Source: a bacterium
Lineage (GTDB): Bacteria > Myxococcota > UBA727 > JAUIJE01
Length of the DNA stretch: 64,000 nucleotides
Assembly: GCA_030431455.1 (NCBI GenBank)
Contig: JAUIJE010000020.1
Location: 1 to 64,000 of the forward strand
Reading direction: 5' to 3'
Part shown: piece after piece, positions 46,011 through 54,843 of the stretch
Numbering within the stretch: position 1 is the first letter of the stretch
How the letters are laid out: each line of letters opens with the position of its first letter
Made by a program: the position numbers and the translations under genes
The notes under the pieces: model-generated
The model's database searches: none
What the model was told of the DNA's origin: nothing
The model's input: the letters and a program-made list of their open reading frames with translations, nothing else

Positions 46011-46625
46011 TTGCGCATTTATGCAGTGCTCGCATTTGTCGTGGGCGGTTTGTTGGCGTCGGAAGTCTGCGCTCTGACCATGACGCAGCGCGCGGCGATG
46101 GTGCGGCACGCCCGCGCGCTGCGCGGGGTCGCCTACGACTTCGGGGGTCGGTTGTCGTCGGGGCGCGGCGTCGATTGCCAAGGGGTCGTGTTCTACGCCC
46201 TCGAACGGGTGAGCAAATGTGGTTGGAAGTCCTACTCGGTGATGCCGCAGGAGAGCATCGGGCGCCGCGAGCTGGGCCGGCCGGTGGCCGGTCTGTCCCC
46301 CGCCCTCACGTTCACGCTGAGGCCGGACAAGCTCCAGCCCGGTGACATTGTGTACATCCTGGGGGCGGCCGAGAACGACAACGAAAAGGCGCTCACCGAC
46401 GCGCCGCGGTTGTGGGTCTGGCACATGGGCATGGCCACCGAGGACGGTCGCTGGATTCACGCCGACCCGTACAGTGGCAAGGTGAACGAAGAGCCGCTGC
46501 TCGACTTTCTCGTCCACCACGCCGACGTGTACAGCGGGGTGTACGTGACCCGCCTCGACCGACGACCGCGGCCCAAACGATGCCGGCGGCACCCGCGCAT
46601 GCCCGCGCCCCGCGCCCGGCGCTGA
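46011..46625 (+). CDS. NlpC/P60 family cysteine hydrolase
   Basis: A 204-residue product from TTG 46011, chosen because GGAGG lies 4 nt upstream and a signal peptide ending VCALT follows immediately; an internal ATG at 46080 would lose it. The catalytic set is visible: Cys56 in GVDCQGVV, His138 in WVWHMGMATED and His150 in WIHADP, with KLQPGDIVYI between them. Such enzymes cut peptidoglycan stem peptides. The C-terminal 35 residues are very basic. It is divergent from the cytochrome gene. Confidence 0.86.
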   Translation: MRIYAVLAFVVGGLLASEVCALTMTQRAAMVRHARALRGVAYDFGGRLSSGRGVDCQGVVFYALERVSKCGWKSYSVMPQESIGRRELGRPVAGLSPALTFTLRPDKLQPGDIVYILGAAENDNEKALTDAPRLWVWHMGMATEDGRWIHADPYSGKVNEEPLLDFLVHHADVYSGVYVTRLDRRPRPKRCRRHPRMPAPRARR

Positions 46626-46814
46626 GCGCGCCGCGCACCTACATTGCCTCACTGCGACGACGGGACCGCGGGTTGCGGTCTCGACCTCGCACAATGCGCG
46701 TGCATTTCGCCGGCGAGATCCACGCAACTTTCTGTGCGTGGCTGGCGGTGCCGCGCCCACGTTGTCGTCGAGGGTGGGCACGGTTCTTTCATTGTGTGAG
46801 GCCAGGAGACGCCC

Positions 46815-49190
46815 ATGCCCAGCCCCACTCTGTCCCCCGCCGCCCGGTCCATCTTCGACCAAGCCAAACTCAAACTGCGCGACGAGGCCGCCGCCCCCCT
46901 CGACGTCAACCGCGACGGGTCCGTCGACGGCGCCGAGGCCAAAGCCCTGGTGCGCGTGTTTGACCGGGACAACAGCGGCGCCATCGACGCCGACGAGCAA
47001 CGCGCGGTCGATCATTTCGTGGGCGACGACACCACCTTGACCGGGGCCGAGACCTGGCTGGCGCAGCAGGCCCGGCCCACGGACGCGACCTCGACGGTGG
47101 GGCGGGAGCTGCGCCACGCCGAGCGCGAGGCCCAAGCCGCGGGCCAGGCCCTGTCGACGGCCCAACACGAAAAGTTCATGGCTGAGCTCGCCGCCCGCCG
47201 CGGCCTCGGCCTGTCCACCCCCGAACCCACCGAGAGCGCCGCGCGCTTGACCGCCGACTACGCGCGAACGGGAACCAGCGCCGCGCGGGCCCAAGAGGTC
47301 GCCGACCGGACCGCGGCCATCGGCGCCGACACCGCCGAGCTGGGCGCGCTGAAGGAAAGCCTGCCCCAGCTCGAGCAGCACCTCGCGCGGCTGGACCGCA
47401 AACCCTACGAACGCGATCTGGCCAAGGCCGAGGCCAAGCTCGCCAGCTATTCACAGTTGCACGCCCAGATGCCCACCAAGGCGGCCAAGGAGGCCCGGGT
47501 GAACGAGCTCGCGGCCCAGCGCGAGCAAGTCAAAAACGAGATCCGCGACCTCAAGAAGGTGCGGCCCCGGGCCCCCGTGCAGGACCAGCTCGACGCCTTG
47601 GAGGACCAGGCCAAGTCTCTGTACGAGGCGCACCGTGAAGCGCGGAACTTCTCGCCCGACTACGCCGCGCGCCGCATCCGCCACTATGACAAGCAGGTGA
47701 ACGAGCTGCGCACCGACATCGGGGCCCGCGACGAGCTCCGCCACGAGGTGGACCACAGCCGGGGGCGGGCCGCCGCGCTCACCGCGCGCATCGCCGACAA
47801 CACCGCGGGGCTGGCCCAGGCCGAGCAACACCTCGAGACCGCGCTGCGGCTGGAAAAACAAATCCCCTTCGCCGAGGTGCGCGACGCCCACGCCCACAAG
47901 GTCGCCGCCGCCGAAGCGCAACTGGCGCGGGCGGAGGCGAAGGTCGGCGCGCTCTCGCGAGAGTCGACCAATGTCAAAGCCCTGCTCGACCAAGCCCAGG
48001 CGGTGTCGGCGGGCGCCCGCAGCACCCTCGGGGCCAAGCGCAAAATCGAGCGGCTGACCGCGTCGCTGCGGTCCGCGCAGACCGCGGCGCAACAAAGCCC
48101 GCACCTGCAGCGCATGACCGAACAGCTGGCCAAGGCCAGCGCGATCCAAAAGCTGGTGCAGGAGGGCAAGCTCGACGCCGACGACGTCAACCTCGACAAG
48201 GTCCGGGCCGACATCGCCGAGGCCCAAGGGGCCTTGTCCCGCGCGGCCGCGGGCATCGAGCAGCGCGCGGGCGATCTCGCCGCCGCCCTCGAGGATCCCG
48301 CGGTGCAAGCCCAGCTGGCGAAAATGAGCGAACAAGAGCGCGCGCCGTTCGAGTCGGCCGCCCATGCCGCGCTGGCGCCCACCGAGGCGGGCAAGGCGTT
48401 CTACGACAAGAACATCAAACCCGTGATCGAGGGGTCACCGAAGGCGGACCCGTTCTGGAAAAATGCGTTTGACGCCGGCAACAAGACCCAGGGAATGGGA
48501 CTGCACTTCGTGCGTTCGTACGGCATTCACATCGCGTCGGGGGGGGGGCGCGACGCGGTGCGGATGCTGGACAAGGCGATGCAACAATCGCTGGGGCTCA
48601 ACCGGGCGGAGATGGCCACGGTGGAGAAGGCCCTGTCCCTGGTGGGCGACGATGGCGACCTCACCGAGGCCCAGGCGTTCTTGAAACAAAAAGGGGGCAA
48701 GCTGACCGCGGTGGCGGACAAGCTCGACAAGGTCGGCGGCGCCTTTGGGGCGGTGTCGGGGGTCATCGCCACCGTCGAGCTCATCCGCGACCCGAGCTTG
48801 AAAAAGAGCCTGGAGGTCGCGAGCAGCGCCGGGGACATGGCCGCGGTGGCCAACCTGATGAAGAGCAACCGCGCGCTGACGAACTTTTCAAAGGTCGCGG
48901 GCAAGTTCGCCCCCCCGCTCAACCTCGTGCTCGGGTCGTGGAATGCGTACGAAGCGCACCAGCGGGGTGACACCGGCGCCGCGGTGGGCAACGGCATGCA
49001 GGGGCTTGGCGGTGCCATGGCATTGGTGGGCGCGGGCATGTCGGCGACCGGCATCGGCGCGGCCGCGGGGGTGCCGCTGGCCATCGCCGGGGGCATCGTC
49101 AGCGGGGTGGGCACGTTGGTGGACTGGGTGTTCGGCGACAGCAAGACCGAAGCCTTCCTGCGCAAACACGCCCCCGAGTACATGGACTAG
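46815..49190 (+). CDS. Large EF-hand/coiled-coil protein with hydrophobic C-terminus, effector-like
   Basis: A 791-residue product with no signal peptide. Two canonical EF-hand loops open it (residues 30-41 and 50-61). A long Ala/Glu/Arg-rich coiled-coil region follows (about 85-520, heptads rich in Leu/Ala). A helical domain comes next (about 520-640), and Gly/Ala-rich hydrophobic segments lie near 645-665 and 730-770, ending with a short polar tail. The plan recalls type III translocators, tape-measure-like or pore-forming exported proteins, but no family is recognised. The EF-hand opening is shared with the lysozyme-like protein at 50537. A dispersed repeat begins at its stop codon. Confidence 0.75.
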   Translation: MPSPTLSPAARSIFDQAKLKLRDEAAAPLDVNRDGSVDGAEAKALVRVFDRDNSGAIDADEQRAVDHFVGDDTTLTGAETWLAQQARPTDATSTVGRELRHAEREAQAAGQALSTAQHEKFMAELAARRGLGLSTPEPTESAARLTADYARTGTSAARAQEVADRTAAIGADTAELGALKESLPQLEQHLARLDRKPYERDLAKAEAKLASYSQLHAQMPTKAAKEARVNELAAQREQVKNEIRDLKKVRPRAPVQDQLDALEDQAKSLYEAHREARNFSPDYAARRIRHYDKQVNELRTDIGARDELRHEVDHSRGRAAALTARIADNTAGLAQAEQHLETALRLEKQIPFAEVRDAHAHKVAAAEAQLARAEAKVGALSRESTNVKALLDQAQAVSAGARSTLGAKRKIERLTASLRSAQTAAQQSPHLQRMTEQLAKASAIQKLVQEGKLDADDVNLDKVRADIAEAQGALSRAAAGIEQRAGDLAAALEDPAVQAQLAKMSEQERAPFESAAHAALAPTEAGKAFYDKNIKPVIEGSPKADPFWKNAFDAGNKTQGMGLHFVRSYGIHIASGGGRDAVRMLDKAMQQSLGLNRAEMATVEKALSLVGDDGDLTEAQAFLKQKGGKLTAVADKLDKVGGAFGAVSGVIATVELIRDPSLKKSLEVASSAGDMAAVANLMKSNRALTNFSKVAGKFAPPLNLVLGSWNAYEAHQRGDTGAAVGNGMQGLGGAMALVGAGMSATGIGAAAGVPLAIAGGIVSGVGTLVDWVFGDSKTEAFLRKHAPEYMD

Positions 49191-49250
49191 AGCGCATCTC
49201 AGAATCATAGATGCGTGCGCTCGCCAAGGCCACGACGAGCGCCCGATCAG
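49188..49250 (+). repeat. Dispersed hairpin repeat, copy B
   Basis: It begins at the TAG stop codon (49188-49190) and matches 19360-19423 with few differences: the bulged stem GAGCGCA...TGCGCTC and the tract GGCCACGACGAGCGCCCGATC. The distal palindrome arm present in copy A is missing, so this copy is truncated or diverged. Confidence 0.7.
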
Positions 49251-49333
49251 CAACGTAAAGCGTTGCCACGCCTCACCCACGTCGAGAAGCTGGCGCCGTT
49301 GGCTTGGACGCACACTACATTGGCATTGTCAGG

Positions 49334-50365
49334 CTACAGGGTGAACACCAGGTAGGTCAGGATCGCGTCCATGTCCCCGGTGGTCTGGGCCTCGTTGTGG
49401 AACGTGGTGTAGATGACGCTGCCGTCGCCTTGGTCGAACTGCACCAAGAGGGGCCAAGCGGGTTGCAGCCCGAGCTCGGTGAAGGTGGCGTCGGCCTCGA
49501 TGAGCACATTGGTGGTGTCGGCGGCGCCTTCCATGACCACCCACGCGGGCAGGTCGTAGTTGAGGGCGACGCTGGTTTTGCCGAGATACTGCGACAGGTC
49601 GGGGTCGTGCACGGTGGCGGTGGCTTCTCCGATCTGTCCGATCTTGGGGTTGGGCGAGCCCGCGAGGTCGCCGTTGAAATGCACCGCATCGGGCCAGGTC
49701 TCCTCGACGTACTCGTAGGCCCAGTCGGAGGCGTAGACGCGTCCGCCGGCGTTGACGAAGGCGCGCAGCGTCGATTGCACTTCGGTGTCGGCGCCGAGCG
49801 GGCTGCCGGTGCAGTTGAGGAAGAGCACGTTGTAGCCGCTGAGGTTGGTGACGTTCTTGAGGTCGGTGGCTTGGAGGTAATCGAAGTGTTCGTTGGCGAC
49901 CAAGCCCATGTTCTGCAGGACGATCTCGATGGAGTCGAAGTCGCCGGGGACCACCGCGAAGGAGTGCGGCGGGGGGGCGATGTCGAGCGCAATGTTGTTG
50001 TCTGTGTCACCGCAGATTTGCACCGAGTGAAACCCACGGAAGTCGTTCTTCACGATGTCGATGTTGTGCTGGCCGGAGGGCACGTCGGTGAAGGTGAACT
50101 GGCCGTTGGCGTCGGTGGTGGTCGTGCCGTAGCCCTCGATGGTGACCTCGGCCCCGATGATTTGTGCGGCCCCGCCCGGGGACGTGACCTGGCCGTTGAT
50201 GTCGCCGACCCCCTCGGGACAGGGGTCGTATTCCTCACAGACCCGGTCGGGGTTGCAGAAGCTGCCCGCGGGGCAGTCGTTGTAGTACGCGCACTCCTCG
50301 CCGGGACACGCCAGCAAGGCAAACCCGGCCGCCGATGACGCAATGCACAACAACCACCACTTCAT
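49334..50365 (-). CDS. Lipoprotein with carboxypeptidase-regulatory-like domain
   Basis: A 343-residue product. The lipobox is LLAC, followed by Pro-Gly-Glu and a short Cys-rich module. A carboxypeptidase-regulatory-like beta sandwich (about residues 55-110: GQVTSPGGAAQIIGAEVTI, DANGQFTFTDVPSG) precedes a larger alpha/beta domain (about 140-343: YNVLFLNCTG, LRAFVNAGGRVYASDWAYEYV, PLLVQFDQGDGSVIYTTFH) resembling ThuA/glutamine-amidotransferase-like folds. Its role is unknown. It is transcribed toward the dispersed repeat. Confidence 0.8.
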   Translation of the reverse strand: MKWWLLCIASSAAGFALLACPGEECAYYNDCPAGSFCNPDRVCEEYDPCPEGVGDINGQVTSPGGAAQIIGAEVTIEGYGTTTTDANGQFTFTDVPSGQHNIDIVKNDFRGFHSVQICGDTDNNIALDIAPPPHSFAVVPGDFDSIEIVLQNMGLVANEHFDYLQATDLKNVTNLSGYNVLFLNCTGSPLGADTEVQSTLRAFVNAGGRVYASDWAYEYVEETWPDAVHFNGDLAGSPNPKIGQIGEATATVHDPDLSQYLGKTSVALNYDLPAWVVMEGAADTTNVLIEADATFTELGLQPAWPLLVQFDQGDGSVIYTTFHNEAQTTGDMDAILTYLVFTL

Positions 50366-50536
50366 GACGACGACCTCCCAACCCTCTTGTCACGTCTAGC
50401 ATAGGGCATTTGACCGATCCAAAGCCGCGCCAGCGACGCATCGGATCGAATCGCTCCGTCGATGGGCGGAGGGGGCACAACCGCCTGGGTGTTGACCCGA
50501 TATCTACCTACACACACTCACCACCCAGGACATCAC

Positions 50537-51505
50537 ATGACATCCCTCGCACGGGCGACGTTCAACCAACAACTGCACGGCCGCGAACTGCGGCTCGGCG
50601 ACGCCCAGGCACACTCCGACACCTTGCGCCGCGCCGCCGCGGCCGCCGACCTCGACGGGGACGGGGTCGTCACCGGGGTCGAGACCGACCAGTTGTTTTT
50701 GGAGATAGACAAGCTCGATCGCGACGGCAGCTTCCACTCGATTCGGGCCGCCACCGACCAGGGGCCGACCGAGGCGGGGGCCCTCGCCACCGCCGCGGTG
50801 TCGTTGTCGGTGGTGAGCGCGCGCACCCACGTGCCGGTCACCACCGGGGGGTGGCCGTTCACCCCGCCGGCGGGCACCCTCGACGCCGCGCGCCGGTCGG
50901 GCGCGGGCCGGCAGGTGCTCGACCGCGCCCCCTTGTACCGCGACATCTACGTCGAGGCCGCGCGCCTGACCGGGGTCCCGGCGGCGATGATTCTCGCCCT
51001 GCACGCCAATGAGTCTGCAGTGGGCAGCAACCGCGCGTCGACCCACGGTCCGGAATCGGGCTTCGGGCTCGACGACCGCTGGGTGACCAAGAGCTGGGCC
51101 AACGGCAAACTCGCCGCCCACGGGCTCGGGGCCTGGGAGCGGGGCACGGACACGCCCAAGAGCCGGCTGCAGTCCGCGGTGGTCGCGGCCGAGCATCTCA
51201 AGCGCCAAGCCAAGCTCGTGGGGGTGACGGTGAGCGCACAGATGTCCACCGCCGACATCGCCGGCGCGATCACGTCCTACGTGGCCGGGACCCAGGCGGC
51301 CAAGCGGGCCAAGGCCAACAAGCGTTCGTTCATGTTTGACCTCGGGGACAGCAACCCCCACGTGCTGCACCCGGGGGGCACCTCGCGCACGCGCCGGGGC
51401 ACGGTGCGGGTGCCCGCCTCGCGCAAGCCGGGCCTGCTGCGGTGGGACACGTTGCTCGTGCTCGCCGACGAGGCGCTCAAAGCCCCGCCCCCGCCCGTCA
51501 GCTAG
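50537..51505 (+). CDS. EF-hand protein with lysozyme-like domain, signal-less
   Basis: A 322-residue product starting at ATG 50537; upstream frames continue but lose coding character. A canonical EF-hand loop (38-49) and a degenerate second one (about 59-70) are followed by a linker. A helical domain comes next, with Glu159 in ILALHANESAVGS and then FGLDDRW, the arrangement seen around the catalytic Glu of lytic transglycosylase-type lysozymes. No signal peptide or lipobox, so export would need a dedicated system, or it acts after lysis. An exact CAATG-N3-CTGCA motif (51007-51019) overlaps the codons for the predicted catalytic Glu. Confidence 0.72.
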   Translation: MTSLARATFNQQLHGRELRLGDAQAHSDTLRRAAAAADLDGDGVVTGVETDQLFLEIDKLDRDGSFHSIRAATDQGPTEAGALATAAVSLSVVSARTHVPVTTGGWPFTPPAGTLDAARRSGAGRQVLDRAPLYRDIYVEAARLTGVPAAMILALHANESAVGSNRASTHGPESGFGLDDRWVTKSWANGKLAAHGLGAWERGTDTPKSRLQSAVVAAEHLKRQAKLVGVTVSAQMSTADIAGAITSYVAGTQAAKRAKANKRSFMFDLGDSNPHVLHPGGTSRTRRGTVRVPASRKPGLLRWDTLLVLADEALKAPPPPVS

Positions 51506-51508
51506 GCA

Positions 51509-52282
51509 CTATTTCTGGTTGAGGAGGGCGCGGGCGATGGCCTGGGCCACCGCGAACTCCTGGTCCGGGCCGCTTTCCAGGCCCACGTCCACGGTGAACC
51601 GGCGCGTCCCGCTCTGCACCAGCAGCGAGCCGTGCTCGTGATCGTAGGCCGCGTGGTCGCCGAGCCCCTCGACCGGCACGTAGGCGCGCTGGATGTTGAT
51701 CTCCATGTTCTTGGGGCCCTTTTGGCCGCGTAGCTTCTGGGCCTTCTCGAGCTGCTTCTCCGCCCGCCGCTTGAGCGCTTCGCTGCGTTGTTTGGCCCGC
51801 TCGTCGACGTGGGCGTCGGGCAACGCCGAGCCATCCTGGGCCGTGACCTCGACCTTGTTGCCGCGCACCTTGCTCTTGATGCCCTTGTTGAGCATCGCCA
51901 CCGCCCCGGCGTGGGCGGCGGCCGCCTCGTCGGCGGACTTGTGAGGGGCGAGCCACGTCAATGACACTTCATTGTCCAGCCGCGGCCGCAAGGGCATCGG
52001 CTTGTGCGCCTTGAGGTTGGCCATCATTTCTGTCTGCCAGGCCTTTTCGCGGACGGCCCGGTCCTTCACCGGCCAGCGATAGGTGCACAGCGGGTGGGGC
52101 GAATACTTGCTCGGGCTGCCGGTGACGTCGTCGGGAACGGACACCGCCTGGCGCAGAATCTGGGGGGTCAACACCTGGCAGGCATCGACCTTGGACACAT
52201 TGCGCGACCGCTTGCGCTTGGCCTCGGCCACGCCGCTGCCCACCAACACCCCGCACACCAACAACCACCAGAACTTTTTCAT
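51509..52282 (-). CDS. Secreted protein of unknown function
   Basis: A 257-residue product starting at ATG 52282 with a clear signal peptide ending VAEAK. The mature N-terminal half has ACQVLTPQILRQAV and HPLCTYRW, resembling the opening and disulfide of DUF3558-like proteins. The second half is a Lys/Arg/Glu/Gln-rich helix followed by a beta-rich end (FTVDVGLESGPDQEFAVAQAIARALL). It is convergent with the lysozyme-like gene, only three bases apart. Could be an inhibitor or partner; nothing in the sequence proves it. Confidence 0.75.
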   Translation of the reverse strand: MKKFWWLLVCGVLVGSGVAEAKRKRSRNVSKVDACQVLTPQILRQAVSVPDDVTGSPSKYSPHPLCTYRWPVKDRAVREKAWQTEMMANLKAHKPMPLRPRLDNEVSLTWLAPHKSADEAAAAHAGAVAMLNKGIKSKVRGNKVEVTAQDGSALPDAHVDERAKQRSEALKRRAEKQLEKAQKLRGQKGPKNMEINIQRAYVPVEGLGDHAAYDHEHGSLLVQSGTRRFTVDVGLESGPDQEFAVAQAIARALLNQK

Positions 52283-52348
52283 CGCGCCTCCGTCACATCG
52301 TCTCGTCCGGGCCCTCTACCTGAGCGAACCCCAGCCAGGAGCCTACCC

Positions 52349-52465
52349 ATGTATACCCAAGCCCCCCGCGACAAGAAGTCGACGATCCTGCTGATGGCCG
52401 GATTCTCCGTCATCTGGCCCTTCATTGGCATTCCCTTCATGTTGCCGCTGGTTCTCGCGCTGTAG
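52349..52465 (+). CDS. Tiny membrane protein, 38 residues
   Basis: ATG 52349 follows CAGGA by about 9 nt and TAG ends at 52465. After a basic Arg-Asp-Lys-Lys-Ser N-terminus it is almost wholly hydrophobic, with Trp-Pro-Phe-Ile-Gly-Ile-Pro and Leu-Pro-Leu turns giving one or two short helices. It lies between the secreted protein at 52282 (divergent) and the receptor gene at 52506. Recognised only by start signal and composition; no family known. Confidence 0.5.
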   Translation: MYTQAPRDKKSTILLMAGFSVIWPFIGIPFMLPLVLAL

Positions 52466-52505
52466 GCCCTTGCGGTCGGCCGCGCGGTCGCGCAATGGTG
52501 CGGCC

Positions 52506-54812
52506 GTGCGCCGACTGTTCTGGGCCATGTTTGTGTTCGCGGGGGCGGCGCCGGCCGAGGCGGTCATCGTCGAGGGCACCGTGCGCGAAGCCGGCACCCG
52601 CCGCGCCATCCCCGGGGCCATCGTGTTCGCGGACACGCCCCCGGTGGAGACCATCACCGACGAGGAAGGCACCTTTCGGCTCGACCTCGGTGAGGTTCCG
52701 AAAAGCCGCATCGACACCCCGGACGGGGTGACGTTGGTGGTGCGCAGCAACGGCTACGTCGAGACCCAGTTCCCCGTCCGGCTCCTCGAGGGCCGCACCA
52801 CCGTCGACCTCTACGTCGAGGTCGACGGCGACGGGGTCGGCACCTTGGTGCGCGAGCGCCGCAGCGTGGCCGACATCGCCCGCGGGGCGCACCACATCGA
52901 GGAGCGCGAGGTCAACGAGCTGCCCGGGACCTACGGCGACCCGGCCAAAGCGATCGAGAACTTCCCCGGCATGGGCCGGGTGGTGCGCTCCCAGGGCTCG
53001 TTGTTGGTGCGCGGGGCCCAGCCCGACGAGACCGCGGTCTACGTCGACGATTTTGAGATCCCTGACCTCTACCACTTCACGGGGTCGACCTCGGTCATCA
53101 ACATCCCTTTTGTGGAGAGCGTGCAGCTCGTGCCCGGCGCGTATTCCGCGCGGTTCGGCCGGGCCACCGGCGGGTTGGTTCGGCTCAAGACCCGGAAGCT
53201 GCCCAACGACGGCTTTCACGGCTTCGCGAAGTTCGACGTCATCGACGGCGGGGCCTACGTGGGCATGCCCATCGGGGACAACCTCGCGGTGGGGGCGAGC
53301 GCCCGGCGCAGCTGGATCGACCTCGGCCGCTCGGCCCAGATCGCGGTCCTGGGCGCCACCGACGAGATCGTGCTCGTGCCCACCTATTGGGACTACCAAC
53401 TCAAGATCGATTTTGACCCCGCCCCCGGCCACGAGCTTGTCGGTTTTGTGTTCGGCTCTGGCGACCGCGAGCTGTACATCCGCGAAAACACCGCCCAGGG
53501 CGCGCCCTACCGGCGCACGGTGGACTCGGACTTTCACCGGGTCGCATTCCGCTCGAAGAACAAGCTCGGCGCGGGCTTTGTCAACACCTTCAACATCGTG
53601 GGCGGCTACGAGCGCCGTTTGCGCGACGAGCTATGGGGCCGTTCGGTGCGCTCGCAAGACGGCTTCGATCTGCAGCTGCGCGATGAGCTGCGCTGGTCCA
53701 ACGACGACGTGACCATCCTCGGCGGCATCGACAGCACCGCCCGGCTCGACTTCATCGGCTTCTCGGGCGAGGCTGCGCTCCAGACCGCCCGCAGCTATCC
53801 AGAGTTGCTCACGGACTGGCCCGCGGCCCGCCGCGACGTGGGGTTGCCGGTCTACCGCGGCACCTTGGCCCTATTTGCCGAGGGCACCTGGGAGCCGATC
53901 AAGACCCTGTACCTCACCCCCGGTCTGCGCATCGACGGCTATTGGTATTCGCAACAGCCCACCCTCTCCATCGAGCCGCGGTTCGCGGGGTCCTACGACC
54001 TTCTCGAGGGCGAGTATGGCTTTCGCATGAAGGGGGCCGCGGGCATGTTCAGCCGGCCCCCGTCCCCCGAGGAGATCGCCGCCGCCCGCCTCGCGGGCCA
54101 AGAGCTGGCGCCCCAGAACGCCATCCACGTACAGGGCGGGTTCGAGCAACAGCTCGGCCTCGGCAACTCGATGAGCGCCACGCTGTTCGGGGTGGTGCGC
54201 ACCCGCCAAACCGACAAGGTGCCGACCTACCCGGTGGGGCAACGGCCCTACAGCTCACCGGTGTCGGACACCACCAGCGGCTTGTCCTACGGGGCGGAGT
54301 TCTTGTTGCGCACCGGCGCGTCCGAACGTTTCTTTGCCTGGCTTTCCTATGCCATTGCGCGGCACAGCCGGATCGACGGACCCTCCGATGGGTTCAGCAC
54401 GAACGTGGTCAGCTATGCCTACCCGAGCGCGGTGGACACCAGCCACCTGTTGACCGCGGTGGGGCAAGCCAAAATCGGGTGGGGCTTTCGGGTCGGGGCC
54501 CGGGGGCGCATGGCCACCGGGCAGCCTTTCACCGACGTGCGCGGCAGCCTGTACGACGCCGACGCGGGGCGGTCGGTGCCGCTGTACGGCCCCAAAGGGG
54601 GCGCGCGGTTCGAGACGTTCTACCAGCTCGACCTGCGCATCGATTGGGCCTACGTGTTCGACTGGTGCACGCTCGACATCTACGCGGACCTCGTCAATGT
54701 GCTCAACCTGCGCTGGACCGAGGGCTACGTGTTCAACCATGACTACAGCGAGCGCACGCCCCTGCTCGGGTTGCCCACGATCCCGTCCATCGGCTTCAAG
54801 GTCACCTGGTGA
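52506..54812 (+). CDS. TonB-dependent receptor-like outer membrane protein
   Basis: A 768-residue product from GTG 52506. A signal peptide ending AEA precedes a carboxypeptidase-regulatory-like domain (about 20-115: VEGTVREAGTRRAIPGAIV, DEEGTFRLDL). The plug domain follows (about 130-230: NFPGMGRVVRSQGSLLVRGAQPDETAVYVDDFEIPDLYHF, SARFGRATGG), then an approximately 22-strand barrel ending in aromatic Lys-Val-Thr-Trp. The plug motif lacks a clear TonB box. It imports or exports an unknown ligand. No TonB/ExbBD genes are nearby. Confidence 0.88.
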   Translation: MRRLFWAMFVFAGAAPAEAVIVEGTVREAGTRRAIPGAIVFADTPPVETITDEEGTFRLDLGEVPKSRIDTPDGVTLVVRSNGYVETQFPVRLLEGRTTVDLYVEVDGDGVGTLVRERRSVADIARGAHHIEEREVNELPGTYGDPAKAIENFPGMGRVVRSQGSLLVRGAQPDETAVYVDDFEIPDLYHFTGSTSVINIPFVESVQLVPGAYSARFGRATGGLVRLKTRKLPNDGFHGFAKFDVIDGGAYVGMPIGDNLAVGASARRSWIDLGRSAQIAVLGATDEIVLVPTYWDYQLKIDFDPAPGHELVGFVFGSGDRELYIRENTAQGAPYRRTVDSDFHRVAFRSKNKLGAGFVNTFNIVGGYERRLRDELWGRSVRSQDGFDLQLRDELRWSNDDVTILGGIDSTARLDFIGFSGEAALQTARSYPELLTDWPAARRDVGLPVYRGTLALFAEGTWEPIKTLYLTPGLRIDGYWYSQQPTLSIEPRFAGSYDLLEGEYGFRMKGAAGMFSRPPSPEEIAAARLAGQELAPQNAIHVQGGFEQQLGLGNSMSATLFGVVRTRQTDKVPTYPVGQRPYSSPVSDTTSGLSYGAEFLLRTGASERFFAWLSYAIARHSRIDGPSDGFSTNVVSYAYPSAVDTSHLLTAVGQAKIGWGFRVGARGRMATGQPFTDVRGSLYDADAGRSVPLYGPKGGARFETFYQLDLRIDWAYVFDWCTLDIYADLVNVLNLRWTEGYVFNHDYSERTPLLGLPTIPSIGFKVTW

Positions 54813-54820
54813 CCAGCCCG

Positions 54821-54843
54821 CTCACTCCTCGACGAGGAGTGAG
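54821..54843. terminator. Hairpin between convergent genes
   Basis: A perfect 10-bp stem CTCACTCCTC/GAGGAGTGAG with a GAC loop, just after the receptor stop codon and overlapping the last codons of the gene on the other strand. It has no T-run, so it may only stabilise transcript ends. Confidence 0.45.

Noticed and set aside
46770-46790. GGGCACG...TTTCA upstream of the EF-hand protein as a sigma-54 promoter
   Set aside because: Both elements carry mismatches at key positions; the match is too weak in GC-rich DNA.
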